Positions 46,245-55,509 of a stretch of 64,000 nt of DNA are shown piece after piece (within the stretch, counting starts at the first letter, position 1; each line of letters starts with the position of its first letter). Below the pieces are notes generated by a model that saw nothing but the letters and a program-made list of their open reading frames with translations, searched no databases and was not told where the DNA came from. The position numbers were made by a program, and so were the translations under genes. This stretch comes from Rhynchopus euleeides. Its lineage: Eukaryota > Euglenozoa > Diplonemea > Diplonemida > Diplonemidae. The stretch lies in assembly GCA_963210315.1 (NCBI GenBank), contig OY723317.1, forward strand, positions 1,426,001 to 1,490,000, in the 5' to 3' direction.

Positions 46245-46535
46245 AACACACACAGGCACGGGCCAGGACCCGTGCAGGGTTAACCCGCCTAACAATTAGT
46301 AAAGAGTGATCACCAGTGACAACACCCGTGCAGGGTTACCCACTTGACAATTAACAAAGAGGGCTCAACACCCGTGCAGGGTTAACCCGCCTAACAATTA
46401 GTAAAGAGCGATCAACAGTGACAACACCCGTGCAGGGTTTACCCGCCTAACAGTTAATAAAGAGTGATCAACGGTGACAACACCCGTGCAGGGTTACCTA
46501 CCTGACAATTAATAAAGGAGGGATCAACACATGAT
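46245..46535. repeat. ~58-bp tandem repeat, five units
   Basis: Units read ACCCGTGCAGGGTTAACC, CGCCTAACAATTAGTAAAG, then AGTGATCAACAGTGACAAC, with small differences. They lie 3' of the polyprotein gene. Confidence 0.85.
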
Positions 46536-46687
46536 GAGGCACGGGAGGGTGGCAAAAGGCCCCCAGACCCCAGAAATCACCGAAAAATGACATTCTCGAT
46601 GTGCGGTGGGTCTGGTTTCTAGGTTTTTCGGGAGAAAATTGGCCAAAATAATTTCGGAGACAAAATTTTGTTAGGGATTTCCGTTTG

Positions 46688-46828
46688 CTATGCCTCCTCT
46701 AGAACTTCGTCATCGCTCTCACTGTCCTGAGTGAAGCTGACTCCGAGATCGCCTGCGAGGTCGCCAGCGGGGTCGCCTGCGACTGCGAGATCCTCCATCG
46801 CGGCCGGGTCGAGCATCGGTCCGGCCAT
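46688..46828 (-). CDS. Possible small acidic ORF or exon (46 aa)
   Basis: From an ATG at 46828 the minus strand reads MAGPMLDPAAMEDLAVAG, continues with two AGDLAGDL-like repeats, and ends with an acidic tail (TQDSESDDEVLEEA) and a stop. Composition is protein-like and unlike surrounding repeats. It could be a small protein of the giant element or the last exon of something lost. No family recognised. Confidence 0.3.
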   Translation of the reverse strand: MAGPMLDPAAMEDLAVAGDPAGDLAGDLGVSFTQDSESDDEVLEEA

Positions 46829-48231
46829 GATTTTCCGTGTCCCCGCAGCCCTCCCCTGGCAGGCCGAGTTGAGCAAGTTGGATTTGGAGGAGGGGCAAGG
46901 GCAGGTTGGAGCTGGGTGGGGGGGGGGGGTGGAACAAAAGATGGCGAGCAACCAGAAATCACATCATTTTTTATTATTAGTCTGACCAATTTTTGGCACT
47001 TTTGGAGCGCCATTCTCAGAAGAAGTCCTCGGCAGGGGTGGGGGGGGGGGTAAACAGCCCGCCGCAGGCGCCGGAAATTTTCAGGCGTGGTTTATTATGT
47101 TGTGTTGACGTTGTGTTGGCCGGAAGTATTCAGGGACAAGTCAGGGACGGAGAGCCAGCCACCTGGCCCAACCAAAAACCGGATTTTCAACCAAAAATTC
47201 GAATTTTTTTCACGGTGTGCGAATGTGTTCAGAGTAACGGAAAATGCCCAAATTTTCATGTATCGAAAGAGTTGGCGAGCAATTCGTCCTTCTGTTCAAT
47301 TCGACCCAAAACGACCACCAGCCATTTTCTAAGGGTTTCTGGGTGGGTTCTGACCAGAAAAATCGCTGAAAAATGGCCAGAAACCCCCAAAAACCACCCA
47401 GAAATGGTCAGAAATCGGTTTTTGGGCCCATTTTTCACCCAGGAACACGTTTTTGGGCCTCTGTGAAAATTTCAATTTTTTGACATTTTTCGCGATTTTC
47501 TACAACTACTCGCCCACACAAAAACCGTTTTTTTGCAGGGAAATGCAACAAATCAACGAATTAAGCCGTTTTAACCCCTTTCGTGCACTTTTTGGTCCCA
47601 GAAGGGGGTATATGGGGTGTTGGGGTCCCCTTACGACTTGTCCATTTTTCGACATTTTTGGGTCAGATTCCGGAATCCGATTCTCGATTCCGGAATCGGT
47701 GGAATCCGATTCTGGATTCTGGAATCGGATTCCACCGATTCCACAATTCCGGAATCGGTGATTTCGATTCCGGAATCGGATTCCACAATTTTGGAATCGG
47801 CGTTTTCGATTCCGGAATCCGATTCCACTCTTTTTCTGGAATCGTGGAATCCGGATTCTGATTCCGAATCCGGATTCCACGATTCCCGGAATCGAAAATT
47901 TTTATTTGGAATCCGATTCAATGCAGCCCATGCTCCCAGTCAGGGCGGTACTCACACGAGCGGCAAAGCGCTGGGGGAGGGGGGGGGGGACATCAATAGG
48001 GGAGGGGAGGGGAGGGGAGGGGAGGGGAGGGGAGGGGAGGGGGGGGGGGAGGGGGGAGATTTAGTGAATAGTGCGGAGCAAGTATCTTCGCGCGACGCGA
48101 GAAACACAACAAAGCAATAATTTGCCCAGAGGGCCGGAGAGAGGAGGGGGGACAGCCTGCCTAGTCAAGATCTGCGAGAGGGGCCGAGCACCAACGCACA
48201 CACAACCCAAGGGTCGCAGTTTCCGCGCCGC
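46829..48231. repeat. Repeat mosaic: inverted unit fragment, GGAATC array, dispersed 110-bp repeat
   Basis: 47330-47605 is the inverse of part of the long repeat unit (28640-28830). 47660-47920 is a dense array of GGAATC/GATTCC palindromes (for example GGAATCGGATTCC). 47932-48055 repeats the CTCCCAGTCAGGGCGG segment of 29720-29830, with a GGGGA run. No convincing gene; 48121-48231 is the 3' flank of the hAT/RNase H ORF. Confidence 0.75.
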
Positions 48232-51006
48232 TCAGCCCACCCACGCAAACCCACCAGGCCGCACGTCGACCCCCTCCGTCACATACGGAGTTCTGTCGGA
48301 CCCGCGGCACAGACGGCGAGACAGCTCGTCCGCGGGCATCCGATCCGTCGACATCCACACACTGAACACACATGCACCAACCCCGTCCAAGCGGTCGAAC
48401 AACCGCCGCAGGACCCCATTCCCAACCCGAAGAGCGCAGTGCCCTTTGCCCAACACCGCCGTGACGGCGGCGTTGTCCCCAACAACCAGAATACGCCGGG
48501 CGCCGCGTGATACCGCGGCCGCCACGCCCCAAGCCATCGCTCCACGATCCCGGCTTGCGTGGAAGACAGGGAAGTGTTCAGGATGAAGCTCTTTATGGTT
48601 TATCGCAAGGAACATGCAGTTGTCAGCCCGTTCCGCACTCAAGACGGCACGGTGTTTCGAGATGACTGAAGAGAGGCGCTTGAAGTGCCTCTCCACGGTC
48701 GCCTCAGAGTGTGCACTCTTGGCGAGGGCACGGGCAAACATGTTTAAGTTCGTAAAGTCATCGTTCTCATACCCTTCCCCCCAAAAGCCCATGAACGTGT
48801 GCTTGTCACTGTACCCCCGGAAAAAAAACTCTCCCATCTCTTTCTTCAGAAGGTCACGGAGTTCTGTGTCGCTAATGTCATTCGTGTTTGTCCGCATGCG
48901 TGTGTAGGGGAAAAGGTAGTTCATGACGAGTTTCACCCCCTCCTCCCGCTCTTCCTTCGCCAGGAGGCGGTGGTTCATGGTTGGGTCAAGGAATTTAAAA
49001 AGTTCGACCCCGTCAAAGGAAAAGTGTTTTGCGGTCCTCGTCTCGATAGCATCGATGAAAACTCGCGCCTTCTCCAGTGTGCTGCCCGTGAACCCCTTTT
49101 CTTCAATGACCCTCGTCACCTCAGGGATGAGGTTGCTGATTCCCTGGACAAAGTCGATGAACGATGAACGGGCGCTTTGCAGTCTGTCCGTCAGGACTGC
49201 GATGGGCTTGGATAAACTTAAAAACAATGTTGTCTCATCCCAAAATCTGCTGTCATCCCTGTCGACCGTCATCAAAAAGGGCCGCAGCTGCTCCAGACGT
49301 AGGGCACAGTCATACAGACTGTTCCACCGGACATTCGTTGGGCGGATGACAGAGAGCTTTTTCCCCGCACCCTGGTTGGCGCGGAGCACGGTGTACTCGT
49401 CGGTCTTGGATGACCCGTACCTTTTAACCAGGTCGATAATTTTACCCCTCCATGCACGCATCCCGGGCACCTTCTGCACCATGTCCCCGAGGATGAGCTG
49501 GAGACTGTGCACTGAGCACCGATAGCTCAGTATGCCCCAGTCTGCGAGCTCTTTCCTGGTGTCCTCGAGGATGCTGTCGATTATGGCTTCGAAGGAGTCA
49601 GAGGCAGAAGAGTCTGCGGCACTGGGTGCCGCAGACTCTTCTTCTTCCATGACATCCTCTTCTTCGAAGTCCTCTGTGACAGCACCCTCGAGATCGACCT
49701 CCAGCTCCCTCACCTTTCTGAGAGCCTTCTGCATCGTTGCAGCGTTGTCTGCGACAACGCTGAACACCCTGATGTGCTCCTGGGCCAACTCCTTGATTGT
49801 GGCCTCCAGCACCTCCACCACAAATTTTGCGTCACATTTTCCCTGCACCTCAACATTTTTGAGGTAGTAGCAGGCTTTGCCATCGGAGATGGCAAAGCCT
49901 AAAAATCCCCGCCGCACGACGGTGGCTCCGTCGACCATGAGGAAGACGTCCCGCCCACGGAGACGCCTGTACATCTCCTGGCGGGTCACCTCGGCAAGGT
50001 CGTCGATCCGTGTTGCAATTTTTTCGTGGAAAAAATTCTTCCCCTTGACGAGGCCCTTGTTGAAAAAAATGTTCCGGAAAACGGTGTTGCCTGTACCGTA
50101 TGAAAATGGCAAGTTGCATTCGGCAAATCCGAATGCAACTGTGTCCTCGTATGTCGTGAACCCGTATTGGCAGCCGTCCCCCTCTGGAGGAGGAGCAGCA
50201 TTCGACCCCCCCACAGATGGCTGTTTTGGCTGTGTTGAAGAGAGTGAAGGGGGTGCTTCTGCCGTCTTGATGAGTGACGGGTGCACTCTTGTAAAGTGGC
50301 GGTCAACATTCCACCGTCGGCTCTTCCCGTTTTTGAACGTCTGCCCACAGTCCTCAACATTGCAAACCCACTCATCGTCCCCCTTACTTACATGTCGCAT
50401 GTGGTCTGGTTCCTTCACCTTCCTGCCACGAACAGTGGCGGTTTCTTTTTTACCTTTCTTCTCCCCTCCTCCCCGGCCCTTGTCCTTGCCCTTCTCCTTC
50501 CCTTTCCCTCGGCTCCCTCCCTTACCCCCCTTCGATTTTTTAGGAGGCGGGTCGCTCTCGCTCGAATCGCTGCTCGCGGCATCATCTTCCACGTCGTCAT
50601 CCTCATCGCTGCTGGGGACCTCAGGCTGGCTCGGCTGGCTTGGCTGGCTTGGCTGGCTCGGCTTCTCCTCCCGCTTCCTCTTCTCTCTCTGCAACGCGCG
50701 CGGGTTCTGCGACGGCTGGAGCACCACGCCGGGGAGAAGGCGCAAGTCCAGCGTCGTCCCGAAGCCAGGATCCATGGGCAGGGGCAAGGAGTGCTTTGCT
50801 ACAGTGTAGCGCACATCCACCTTCTTCCCAGGCTTCGAGACAAGCTGCCCCCTCCACGTGCGCAGGTTGCCGTCCATGTCCTTCCACTCGTGGATGAAGT
50901 GAGCATTCTCTGCCAACCCCTCCGTGAACTGCGACACGCGCTTCACAGTCCAGGCGATCCTCTTCTCATCCTTTTCCTTGCCGCGCTTCATCGTTTCTGC
51001 ATCCAC
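48232..51006 (-). CDS. hAT-superfamily transposase fused to a retroelement RNase H fragment
   Basis: 924 aa. Residues ~90-205 are charged and low-complexity. A BED/C2H2-type finger lies at ~212-240 (VCNVEDCGQTF ... NVDRHFTRVH). The hAT RNase H-like core follows: VFLMVDGATVV (~355, first Asp), FSVVADNAATMQKAL (~415, second Asp), YRCSVHSLQLIL (~497), RPTNVRWNSLYDC (~560). The C-terminal dimerisation segment is AHSEATVERHFKRLSSVISK (~765-800). After LAINHKELHPEHF the last ~95 residues instead read like the end of a YR-retrotransposon RNase H (ILVVGDNAAVTAVLGKG ... STDRMPADELSRRL). The reading frame runs through the join without a stop, so it is an in-frame chimera. Start MDAETMKRGKEKDEKR chosen as the first ATG. 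It lies near the right arm of the giant element; whether it belongs to it or is a nested insert is open. Confidence 0.8.
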   Translation of the reverse strand: MDAETMKRGKEKDEKRIAWTVKRVSQFTEGLAENAHFIHEWKDMDGNLRTWRGQLVSKPGKKVDVRYTVAKHSLPLPMDPGFGTTLDLRLLPGVVLQPSQNPRALQREKRKREEKPSQPSQPSQPSQPEVPSSDEDDDVEDDAASSDSSESDPPPKKSKGGKGGSRGKGKEKGKDKGRGGGEKKGKKETATVRGRKVKEPDHMRHVSKGDDEWVCNVEDCGQTFKNGKSRRWNVDRHFTRVHPSLIKTAEAPPSLSSTQPKQPSVGGSNAAPPPEGDGCQYGFTTYEDTVAFGFAECNLPFSYGTGNTVFRNIFFNKGLVKGKNFFHEKIATRIDDLAEVTRQEMYRRLRGRDVFLMVDGATVVRRGFLGFAISDGKACYYLKNVEVQGKCDAKFVVEVLEATIKELAQEHIRVFSVVADNAATMQKALRKVRELEVDLEGAVTEDFEEEDVMEEEESAAPSAADSSASDSFEAIIDSILEDTRKELADWGILSYRCSVHSLQLILGDMVQKVPGMRAWRGKIIDLVKRYGSSKTDEYTVLRANQGAGKKLSVIRPTNVRWNSLYDCALRLEQLRPFLMTVDRDDSRFWDETTLFLSLSKPIAVLTDRLQSARSSFIDFVQGISNLIPEVTRVIEEKGFTGSTLEKARVFIDAIETRTAKHFSFDGVELFKFLDPTMNHRLLAKEEREEGVKLVMNYLFPYTRMRTNTNDISDTELRDLLKKEMGEFFFRGYSDKHTFMGFWGEGYENDDFTNLNMFARALAKSAHSEATVERHFKRLSSVISKHRAVLSAERADNCMFLAINHKELHPEHFPVFHASRDRGAMAWGVAAAVSRGARRILVVGDNAAVTAVLGKGHCALRVGNGVLRRLFDRLDGVGACVFSVWMSTDRMPADELSRRLCRGSDRTPYVTEGVDVRPGGFAWVG

Positions 51007-51339
51007 GGAAAGATCCTGTTCGGGAGGAAAGTATGATGAGATAAAGCGAGTGATTTATGACGTTACTAATGTCACATTCTCCTACACGGTGAATGAAATA
51101 AGACAGAAATGCTTTCCGACAGAGTGCCGTACGCCATTCCTGTGTATAACTCGTAATACTAATAGCCAGATATCGATGAGAAATTGAATATCAGTGCATG
51201 AAAACCCAAGGTTTGATTCAAGATGACCAAGACAAATACTTGCCGAAAATGAAAATGTCAAAGTCATTTCAAAAAGGGTAGAGTCTGGGCTGACTCTCTT
51301 CAATTGAATTACAAGTTCAAACAGAAACTTAAAAAGACC
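51007..51339. promoter_or_regulatory. Upstream region of the hAT gene
   Basis: AT-richer unique sequence between the hAT start codon and the right repeat array. Presumably the promoter region; no defined motif recognised. Confidence 0.3.
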
Positions 51340-51625
51340 TGTATCGGATCTTTGCAAAGTGAGTCTCAAGACAGAAATCTGGTATAGCCTGTATTTCCCT
51401 AAATAGGATCAAGACAGAAATCCAGTATGGCCTGTGTCGACTATCCTCAAGACAGAAATCTGGTATGGCCTGTGTTTCCCTAAATAGGATCAAGACAGAA
51501 ATCCAGTATAGCCTGTGTCGGATCTTTGCAAAGTGAGTCTCAAGACAGAAATCTGGTATGGCCTGTGTTTCCCTAAATAGGATCAAGACAGAAATCCAGT
51601 ATAGCCTGTGTCGGATTTTGAAATG
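51340..51625. repeat. Right subterminal array of ~43-bp repeats (6 units, inverted)
   Basis: Six copies of TCAAGACAGAAAT-CNGTATNGCCTG with connectors TTTCCCTAAATAGGA, CGACTATCC and CGGATCTTTGCAAAGTGAGTC. This is the reverse complement of the left array, followed outward by GTTTAACGTCATGTCGAGGA, which mirrors 37640-37660. Confidence 0.9.
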
Positions 51626-51772
51626 GAATGCCGACAGTTTAACGTCATGTCGAGGACATCGTCACAGAAATGAAGGGGTGGGCTGAGTTTCGGGATTTTT
51701 TTTCGGATTTCTGGGCCCGCACCCCAATTTTTTTTTTTGGCCGATTTTTTTTGGATTTTGGGCCCGCACCAG

Positions 51773-52032
51773 TGTTTAAGATACTGTTATGAAAAACGGG
51801 GCTTAGCCCCGGTTTTGGAGATTTTGCCCCGAAAAACCGGGGGTGCCTCTTTTTTTTTTTCACCGGAATTTTTCTGAGATTCTGTCCGGGTACTATTCCA
51901 GGGTGCTTTTTGGCCAGAGGAGGCCGGGGCCAAGAGCACAGTGCCCTGCCCCAGGCGTTAGCCCGATGAACCTGTTGAGCACAAGGTGCACGTTGACTAC
52001 ATGCGGCGTGCGACTATGGAGCAGAATCAGCT
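51773..52032. other. Unassigned; part of a possible decayed coding region
   Basis: A hairpin GGGGCTTAGCCCC lies near 51797. The minus strand is open from 52327 to 51893 through the palindromic insert (144 codons, e.g. ESVVVVKAPQVALLADLVL before it and TPHVVNVHLVLNRFIGL after it), suggesting decayed or unrecognised coding sequence. Confidence 0.3.
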
Positions 52033-52084
52033 GTTCACTACCGTGGCCTCCGGCGGCTGGGGGGCTCCGCCCCCCAGACCCCCC
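52033..52084 (-). repeat. 52-bp palindromic insert, copy 1
   Basis: Reverse complement reads G6-TCTGGGGGGCGGAGCC and on to CGGTAGTGAAC. It contains the hairpin CTGGGGGGC-GGA-GCCCCCCAG. In the open minus-strand frame it encodes GGSGGRSPPAAGGHGSE. Confidence 0.85.
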
Positions 52085-53278
52085 CTCTGGCCTGTGCATG
52101 TCCAGAACCAAGTCTGCAAGCAGGGCAACCTGCGGTGCTTTCACCACCACCACGCTCTCAAGAACGCCTTCCTCATTGACTGACTCCTTCGCGTTGACGC
52201 CAAGAAGGAGCGCGCTCCTCTCGGACCTGGCAGCGGCGGCGAAGTCAGTCACCCGCAGAGGACCCATCCTGCCCATCCCAGTTGAGTGGCGTGGGGTAGG
52301 GTGTTGTGGGAAGGGAAGCCCTTCCATTTGGGGAAATGGCTGAAATTTTACCCCCGATTACCCCCGGTTTTCGGCGCGCAGCCCGGAACCCTATCTTTTA
52401 CCCTGGGCCCGCACCCCAATTTTTTTTTGGCCGGATTTTTTTGGATTTTGGTCCCACACCCCAATTTTTTTTGGCCGGATTTTTTTGGATTTTGGGCCCA
52501 CACCCCAAATTTTTTTTGGCCGGATTTTTTTGGGGTTTTTTCCAGGCCTGGGCGGGGAACGAGCCCTTTTTCCAGGTTTTTTGGGTCGGGGAACCAGGTT
52601 TTTTCTAAGAATTTTTACAAGGGATTTTTTGCTCGCCCCCCCACAGTTTCCAGGCGCGTGCCCGTCAGGCGGGACTTTTTCTCTGATTTCTCTCCGCGTC
52701 ATCATGTGACAGCTCTCGGGTGATGCCCAGAGATGCTTGCGGCAGAGAGTGCCCCTCATGCGCGTTACAGCTGAAAATGAATGAGGATCATCTGGCACTC
52801 ATTCTCATCGGGGGTTGTGCTCCGCAGGGACTCAATACACCTTGGCACTCTCGCAGGGCTGGACATGCCAGCAGCTGGAGGACAGTTACAAAGCTGCCAC
52901 TCCCCGACGCTGGCCCTGCTGGCCCCTTCAGGTCTGAAAGCCCAAAAGCTCCCGGGGATTTTTGCAGTGGTGCGCACCATATTCAGCACAGTAGGGTGAT
53001 CTCTCCGATTTTCCAAAACTGCTGGTTTACTGGTTTGGGGAACGGTCGTCGGCAGACCGTTGAAATGCTCGTGTTAGCAAGGCACACTCACGTTTCAGGT
53101 AGCGTGTTGCGTGTCACGCATGTCGCGAACGCGGCAAGTGTACCTCCCAGGTGGGGAAGCCCGACCTCCTGTCCGATGTCAGTCAGGCTTCGAAGAAGCG
53201 CTTCATGGATGTGGTGCTGACCTCCTATGCTGCACTGGACCCGGGGAAGTGAGATAGATGGACGGGCACACGCTACAT
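52085..53278. other. TTTTTTTGGCCGGA tandem repeats and possible pseudogene
   Basis: 52400-52560 has three to four tandem copies of an AT-rich unit (CCGCACCCCAATTTTTTTT, then GGCCGGATTTTTTTGGATTT), related to the outer arm sequence at 51700-51770. 52730-53250 has short open stretches of protein-like composition in different plus-strand frames (LAGLDMPAAGGQLQSC; KPDLLSDVSQASKKRFMDVV followed by a stop), consistent with a decayed gene. Confidence 0.4.
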
Positions 53279-53330
53279 GGGGGGTCTGGGGGGCGGAGCC
53301 CCCCAGCCGCCGGAGGCCACGGTAGCGAAC
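53279..53330 (+). repeat. 52-bp palindromic insert, copy 2
   Basis: Same sequence as copy 1, plus strand, one base different (CGGTAGCGAAC). In the ORF 53258-53698 it again encodes GGSGGRSPPAAGGHGSE. Confidence 0.85.
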
Positions 53331-53449
53331 ATCTGTTCGTGTGGGCGTACAGATTCTGTGCGAGTTGGCTGCGTCCTCAGAGGCGACTGGAGTGGTTGGA
53401 CCCCGACCTGATGGGATTCGAAGGACTTGAGTACGAGACGTATGCCACA

Positions 53450-53501
53450 GGGGGGTCTGGGGGGCGGAGCCCCCCAGCCGCCGGAGGCCACGGTAGTGAA
53501 C
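53450..53501 (+). repeat. 52-bp palindromic insert, copy 3
   Basis: A third copy in the same ORF, 171 bp after copy 2, so two identical 17-residue peptides lie 40 residues apart in one open frame. Confidence 0.85.
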
Positions 53502-53762
53502 GTCTGGCTCTCCAGTTGGCCAGCAAGGCGAACGGTACGGGGGACAGACTTCCCTTCCATCCTTGTGCGCGCCCTGTCGACTGGGGAAAACTTAGAAAAC
53601 GTTTTTTCCTCTGCGAAACAACCTTAGAAAAAAAATCCCCTAACAAAATTCTTAGAAAAAAACTTTTTTCCCCCTTACAAAAATTCTTAGAAAAATAGTT
53701 CAGAATCCTGAAAGTGGGGAACAAGCCCCCCAGTTAGGAACAGCCCTGGTTTTTTCCCGTCT

Positions 53763-54092
53763 TCATTTGTTTGATTTTTGGGGCCGCATGGGGGATTCAG
53801 GGGCCAAAAATATCAGTTTTTTTAGGATTTCGTTCGACAATGGACAGTTTCAGACCACTAGAATCCGAGTTTGGGGTCAGAATTTTTTTTGAACACCTTT
53901 TGGGTGGATTTTTGCCTTGTCTGATTTTTCGGCTTTTTCGGCCCAAAACCGTACCAAACCTCATTTGTTTGATTTTTGGGACCGCATGGGGGATTCAGGG
54001 GCCAAAAATATCAGTTTTTTTAGGATTTCGTTCGACAATGGACAGTTTCAGACCACTAGAATCCGAGTTTGGGGTCAGAATTTTTTTGGTCA
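53763..54092. repeat. Direct repeat of ~135 bp
   Basis: 53763-53900 and 53962-54092 are nearly identical (TTCATTTGTTTGATTTTTGG ... GAGTTTGGGGTCAGAATTTT), about 65 bp apart. Confidence 0.85.
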
Positions 54093-55509
54093 TCTTTTGG
54101 GTGAATTTTGGCTTTCTCGACCAAAAAAACATTCTCCCGAAAAAAATCTCCCGAAATGGCCAAAAATTGGCCAAAAACCGTGTTTTGGACCAATTTTTCA
54201 CCCTGTGCTCGACATGGTGGGTTCCTCCGGAGGCGCCTCCGGAGGCCTCCGGAGGCCTCCACCCGCCTCCGGAGGAACCTCCGGAGGAGGCCATTTTAGC
54301 TCCTCCGGAGGCCTCCGGAGGCCGGAGGCCCGGAGGCGCCTCCGGAGGCCCGAGAGCCTTGTCCCGGCAGACCGATGGGGGGATCCGCACAGGGTCAGGC
54401 GGCCGAAGGACCGCCCGGTTCAAAAAATTAGTCACCCGGCGGAGGAACTTGATCCCAAACCAGAACCTCCCCGGGGACACTCCCGAAATGGCGCTGGCGT
54501 GGAGCAACCTTCCACCCAGCGACTCCAGCTCACCAGCCGTCACCCTCTGCCAGTCCACGCTGTCCAGCTTCGCCATCAGCCTGTCCGACGGAGACACGGT
54601 CTGGGCAGCGTGGTCGAATGCCACCCCGAGAAACTCGTAGACCGTCGCCGTGTCCACCGAGTCAGACGGCTTCCATGTCGCAGCGCACGCCGCAGCCACC
54701 TTGTCCATCTGCCGCGTCGCCTCTTCGACACTGGTGCGGGGGCCGGTCAGACGCACGTTGTCGATCCAGACGTCGACCCCCACCTCAGGCGCAGTGCAGA
54801 ACTCCTGGCGGACGTAGTCCCGGTGCCCACCCACAACAGCAGCCAAAGTGTGCATCAGCTCGGGCGCACAACAGTGGCCCATGGGCAACCTCAGCAGCTC
54901 ATACCAGTCCCCCGACTCGTCAGCGAAGCGAAAGAACCTCCGTGCCGGCGCAGGGATGGGGATCTGATAAAACCCGCACTTGAAATCCCGCGCCGACCCA
55001 CACTCCGCAAACACCGCGTCGAGGTACCCCGAGATGTGCCCCAGGGGGACGTGTGCCGCGTAGGACTCCTCCAAGTTGTCGTTTGCCTGCTTGGTCCAGA
55101 GGATGAACCTCTGCCGCAACCCGGACGGCTTCTCCTCCATCACAGTAAAGGGCACGCACAGGGAGGGGCCCGGACCCGACGCAGGCCCAGCCACTCCGTT
55201 CTCCACCAGCAGCTCCGCATGCTTGTGTTGTAGATGCGAGGGGCGGGAGCGCCCCTCAGAGGGAGAAGGTGTAGAAGTGCCCGGCGGGGGTGCATCGGGG
55301 AACGTCAGCCGCCACACCTCGTCGAACCTGCGCCTCACAGTGGCGGTCATCCTCGCCCGCAGCGCCTCGACGTCCATCTCCGCCACAGAAGACACATGCA
55401 GGGGCGCACGGCGCTCCTCCTCCGTCGCCGGCAGCCTCGACTGGTGCGCACGCCGCGTCACCGAGTGCAGCCCCCGCTGCTTGCGGCAAAAGGACTCAGG
55501 GTCGGCCAT
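53995..55509 (-). pseudogene. Reverse transcriptase ORF of copy A, RNase H missing
   Basis: The ATG at 55509 overlaps the recombinase stop (TGATG). It encodes the same RT as copy B (ARDFKCGFYQIPIP, LLRLPMGHCCAPELM, VWIDNVRLTG) up to CRD at 54364, then runs into CCGGAGG repeats and AT-rich sequence to a stop at 53995. The polymerase core is kept but RNase H is lost, so this copy is defective. Confidence 0.75.
54215..54363. repeat. CCTCCGGAGG palindrome block
   Basis: Dense CCTCCGGAGG and GGCGCCTCCGGAGG palindromes like those at 28425-28570 and 31600-31770, ending exactly where homology to the retroelement begins. The retroelement RT frame reads on through them into a nonsense tail. Confidence 0.85.

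Larger units (their letters stand above)
37505..51772. mobile_element. Candidate ~14.3-kb giant TIR element with mirrored subterminal repeat arrays
   Basis: Left outer sequence (GGTCCCGAAATCCGCC, AT-rich linker, TTCATTCCCGTGACGAT, TCCTCGACATGACGTTAAAC, then CCGACACAGGCTATACTGG) reappears in the same order, inverted, at 51772-51600. Twelve copies of a ~43-bp unit (core ATTTCTGTCTTGA) at 37690-38190 face six inverted copies at 51355-51610. Between these arms lie the 1,891-aa polyprotein gene, tandem repeats, a small acidic ORF, and a hAT transposase gene. Identity of the arms is imperfect outside the arrays, and I cannot define a target duplication. An alternative is two separate insertions of one smaller repeat in opposite orientation. 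Confidence 0.5.
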
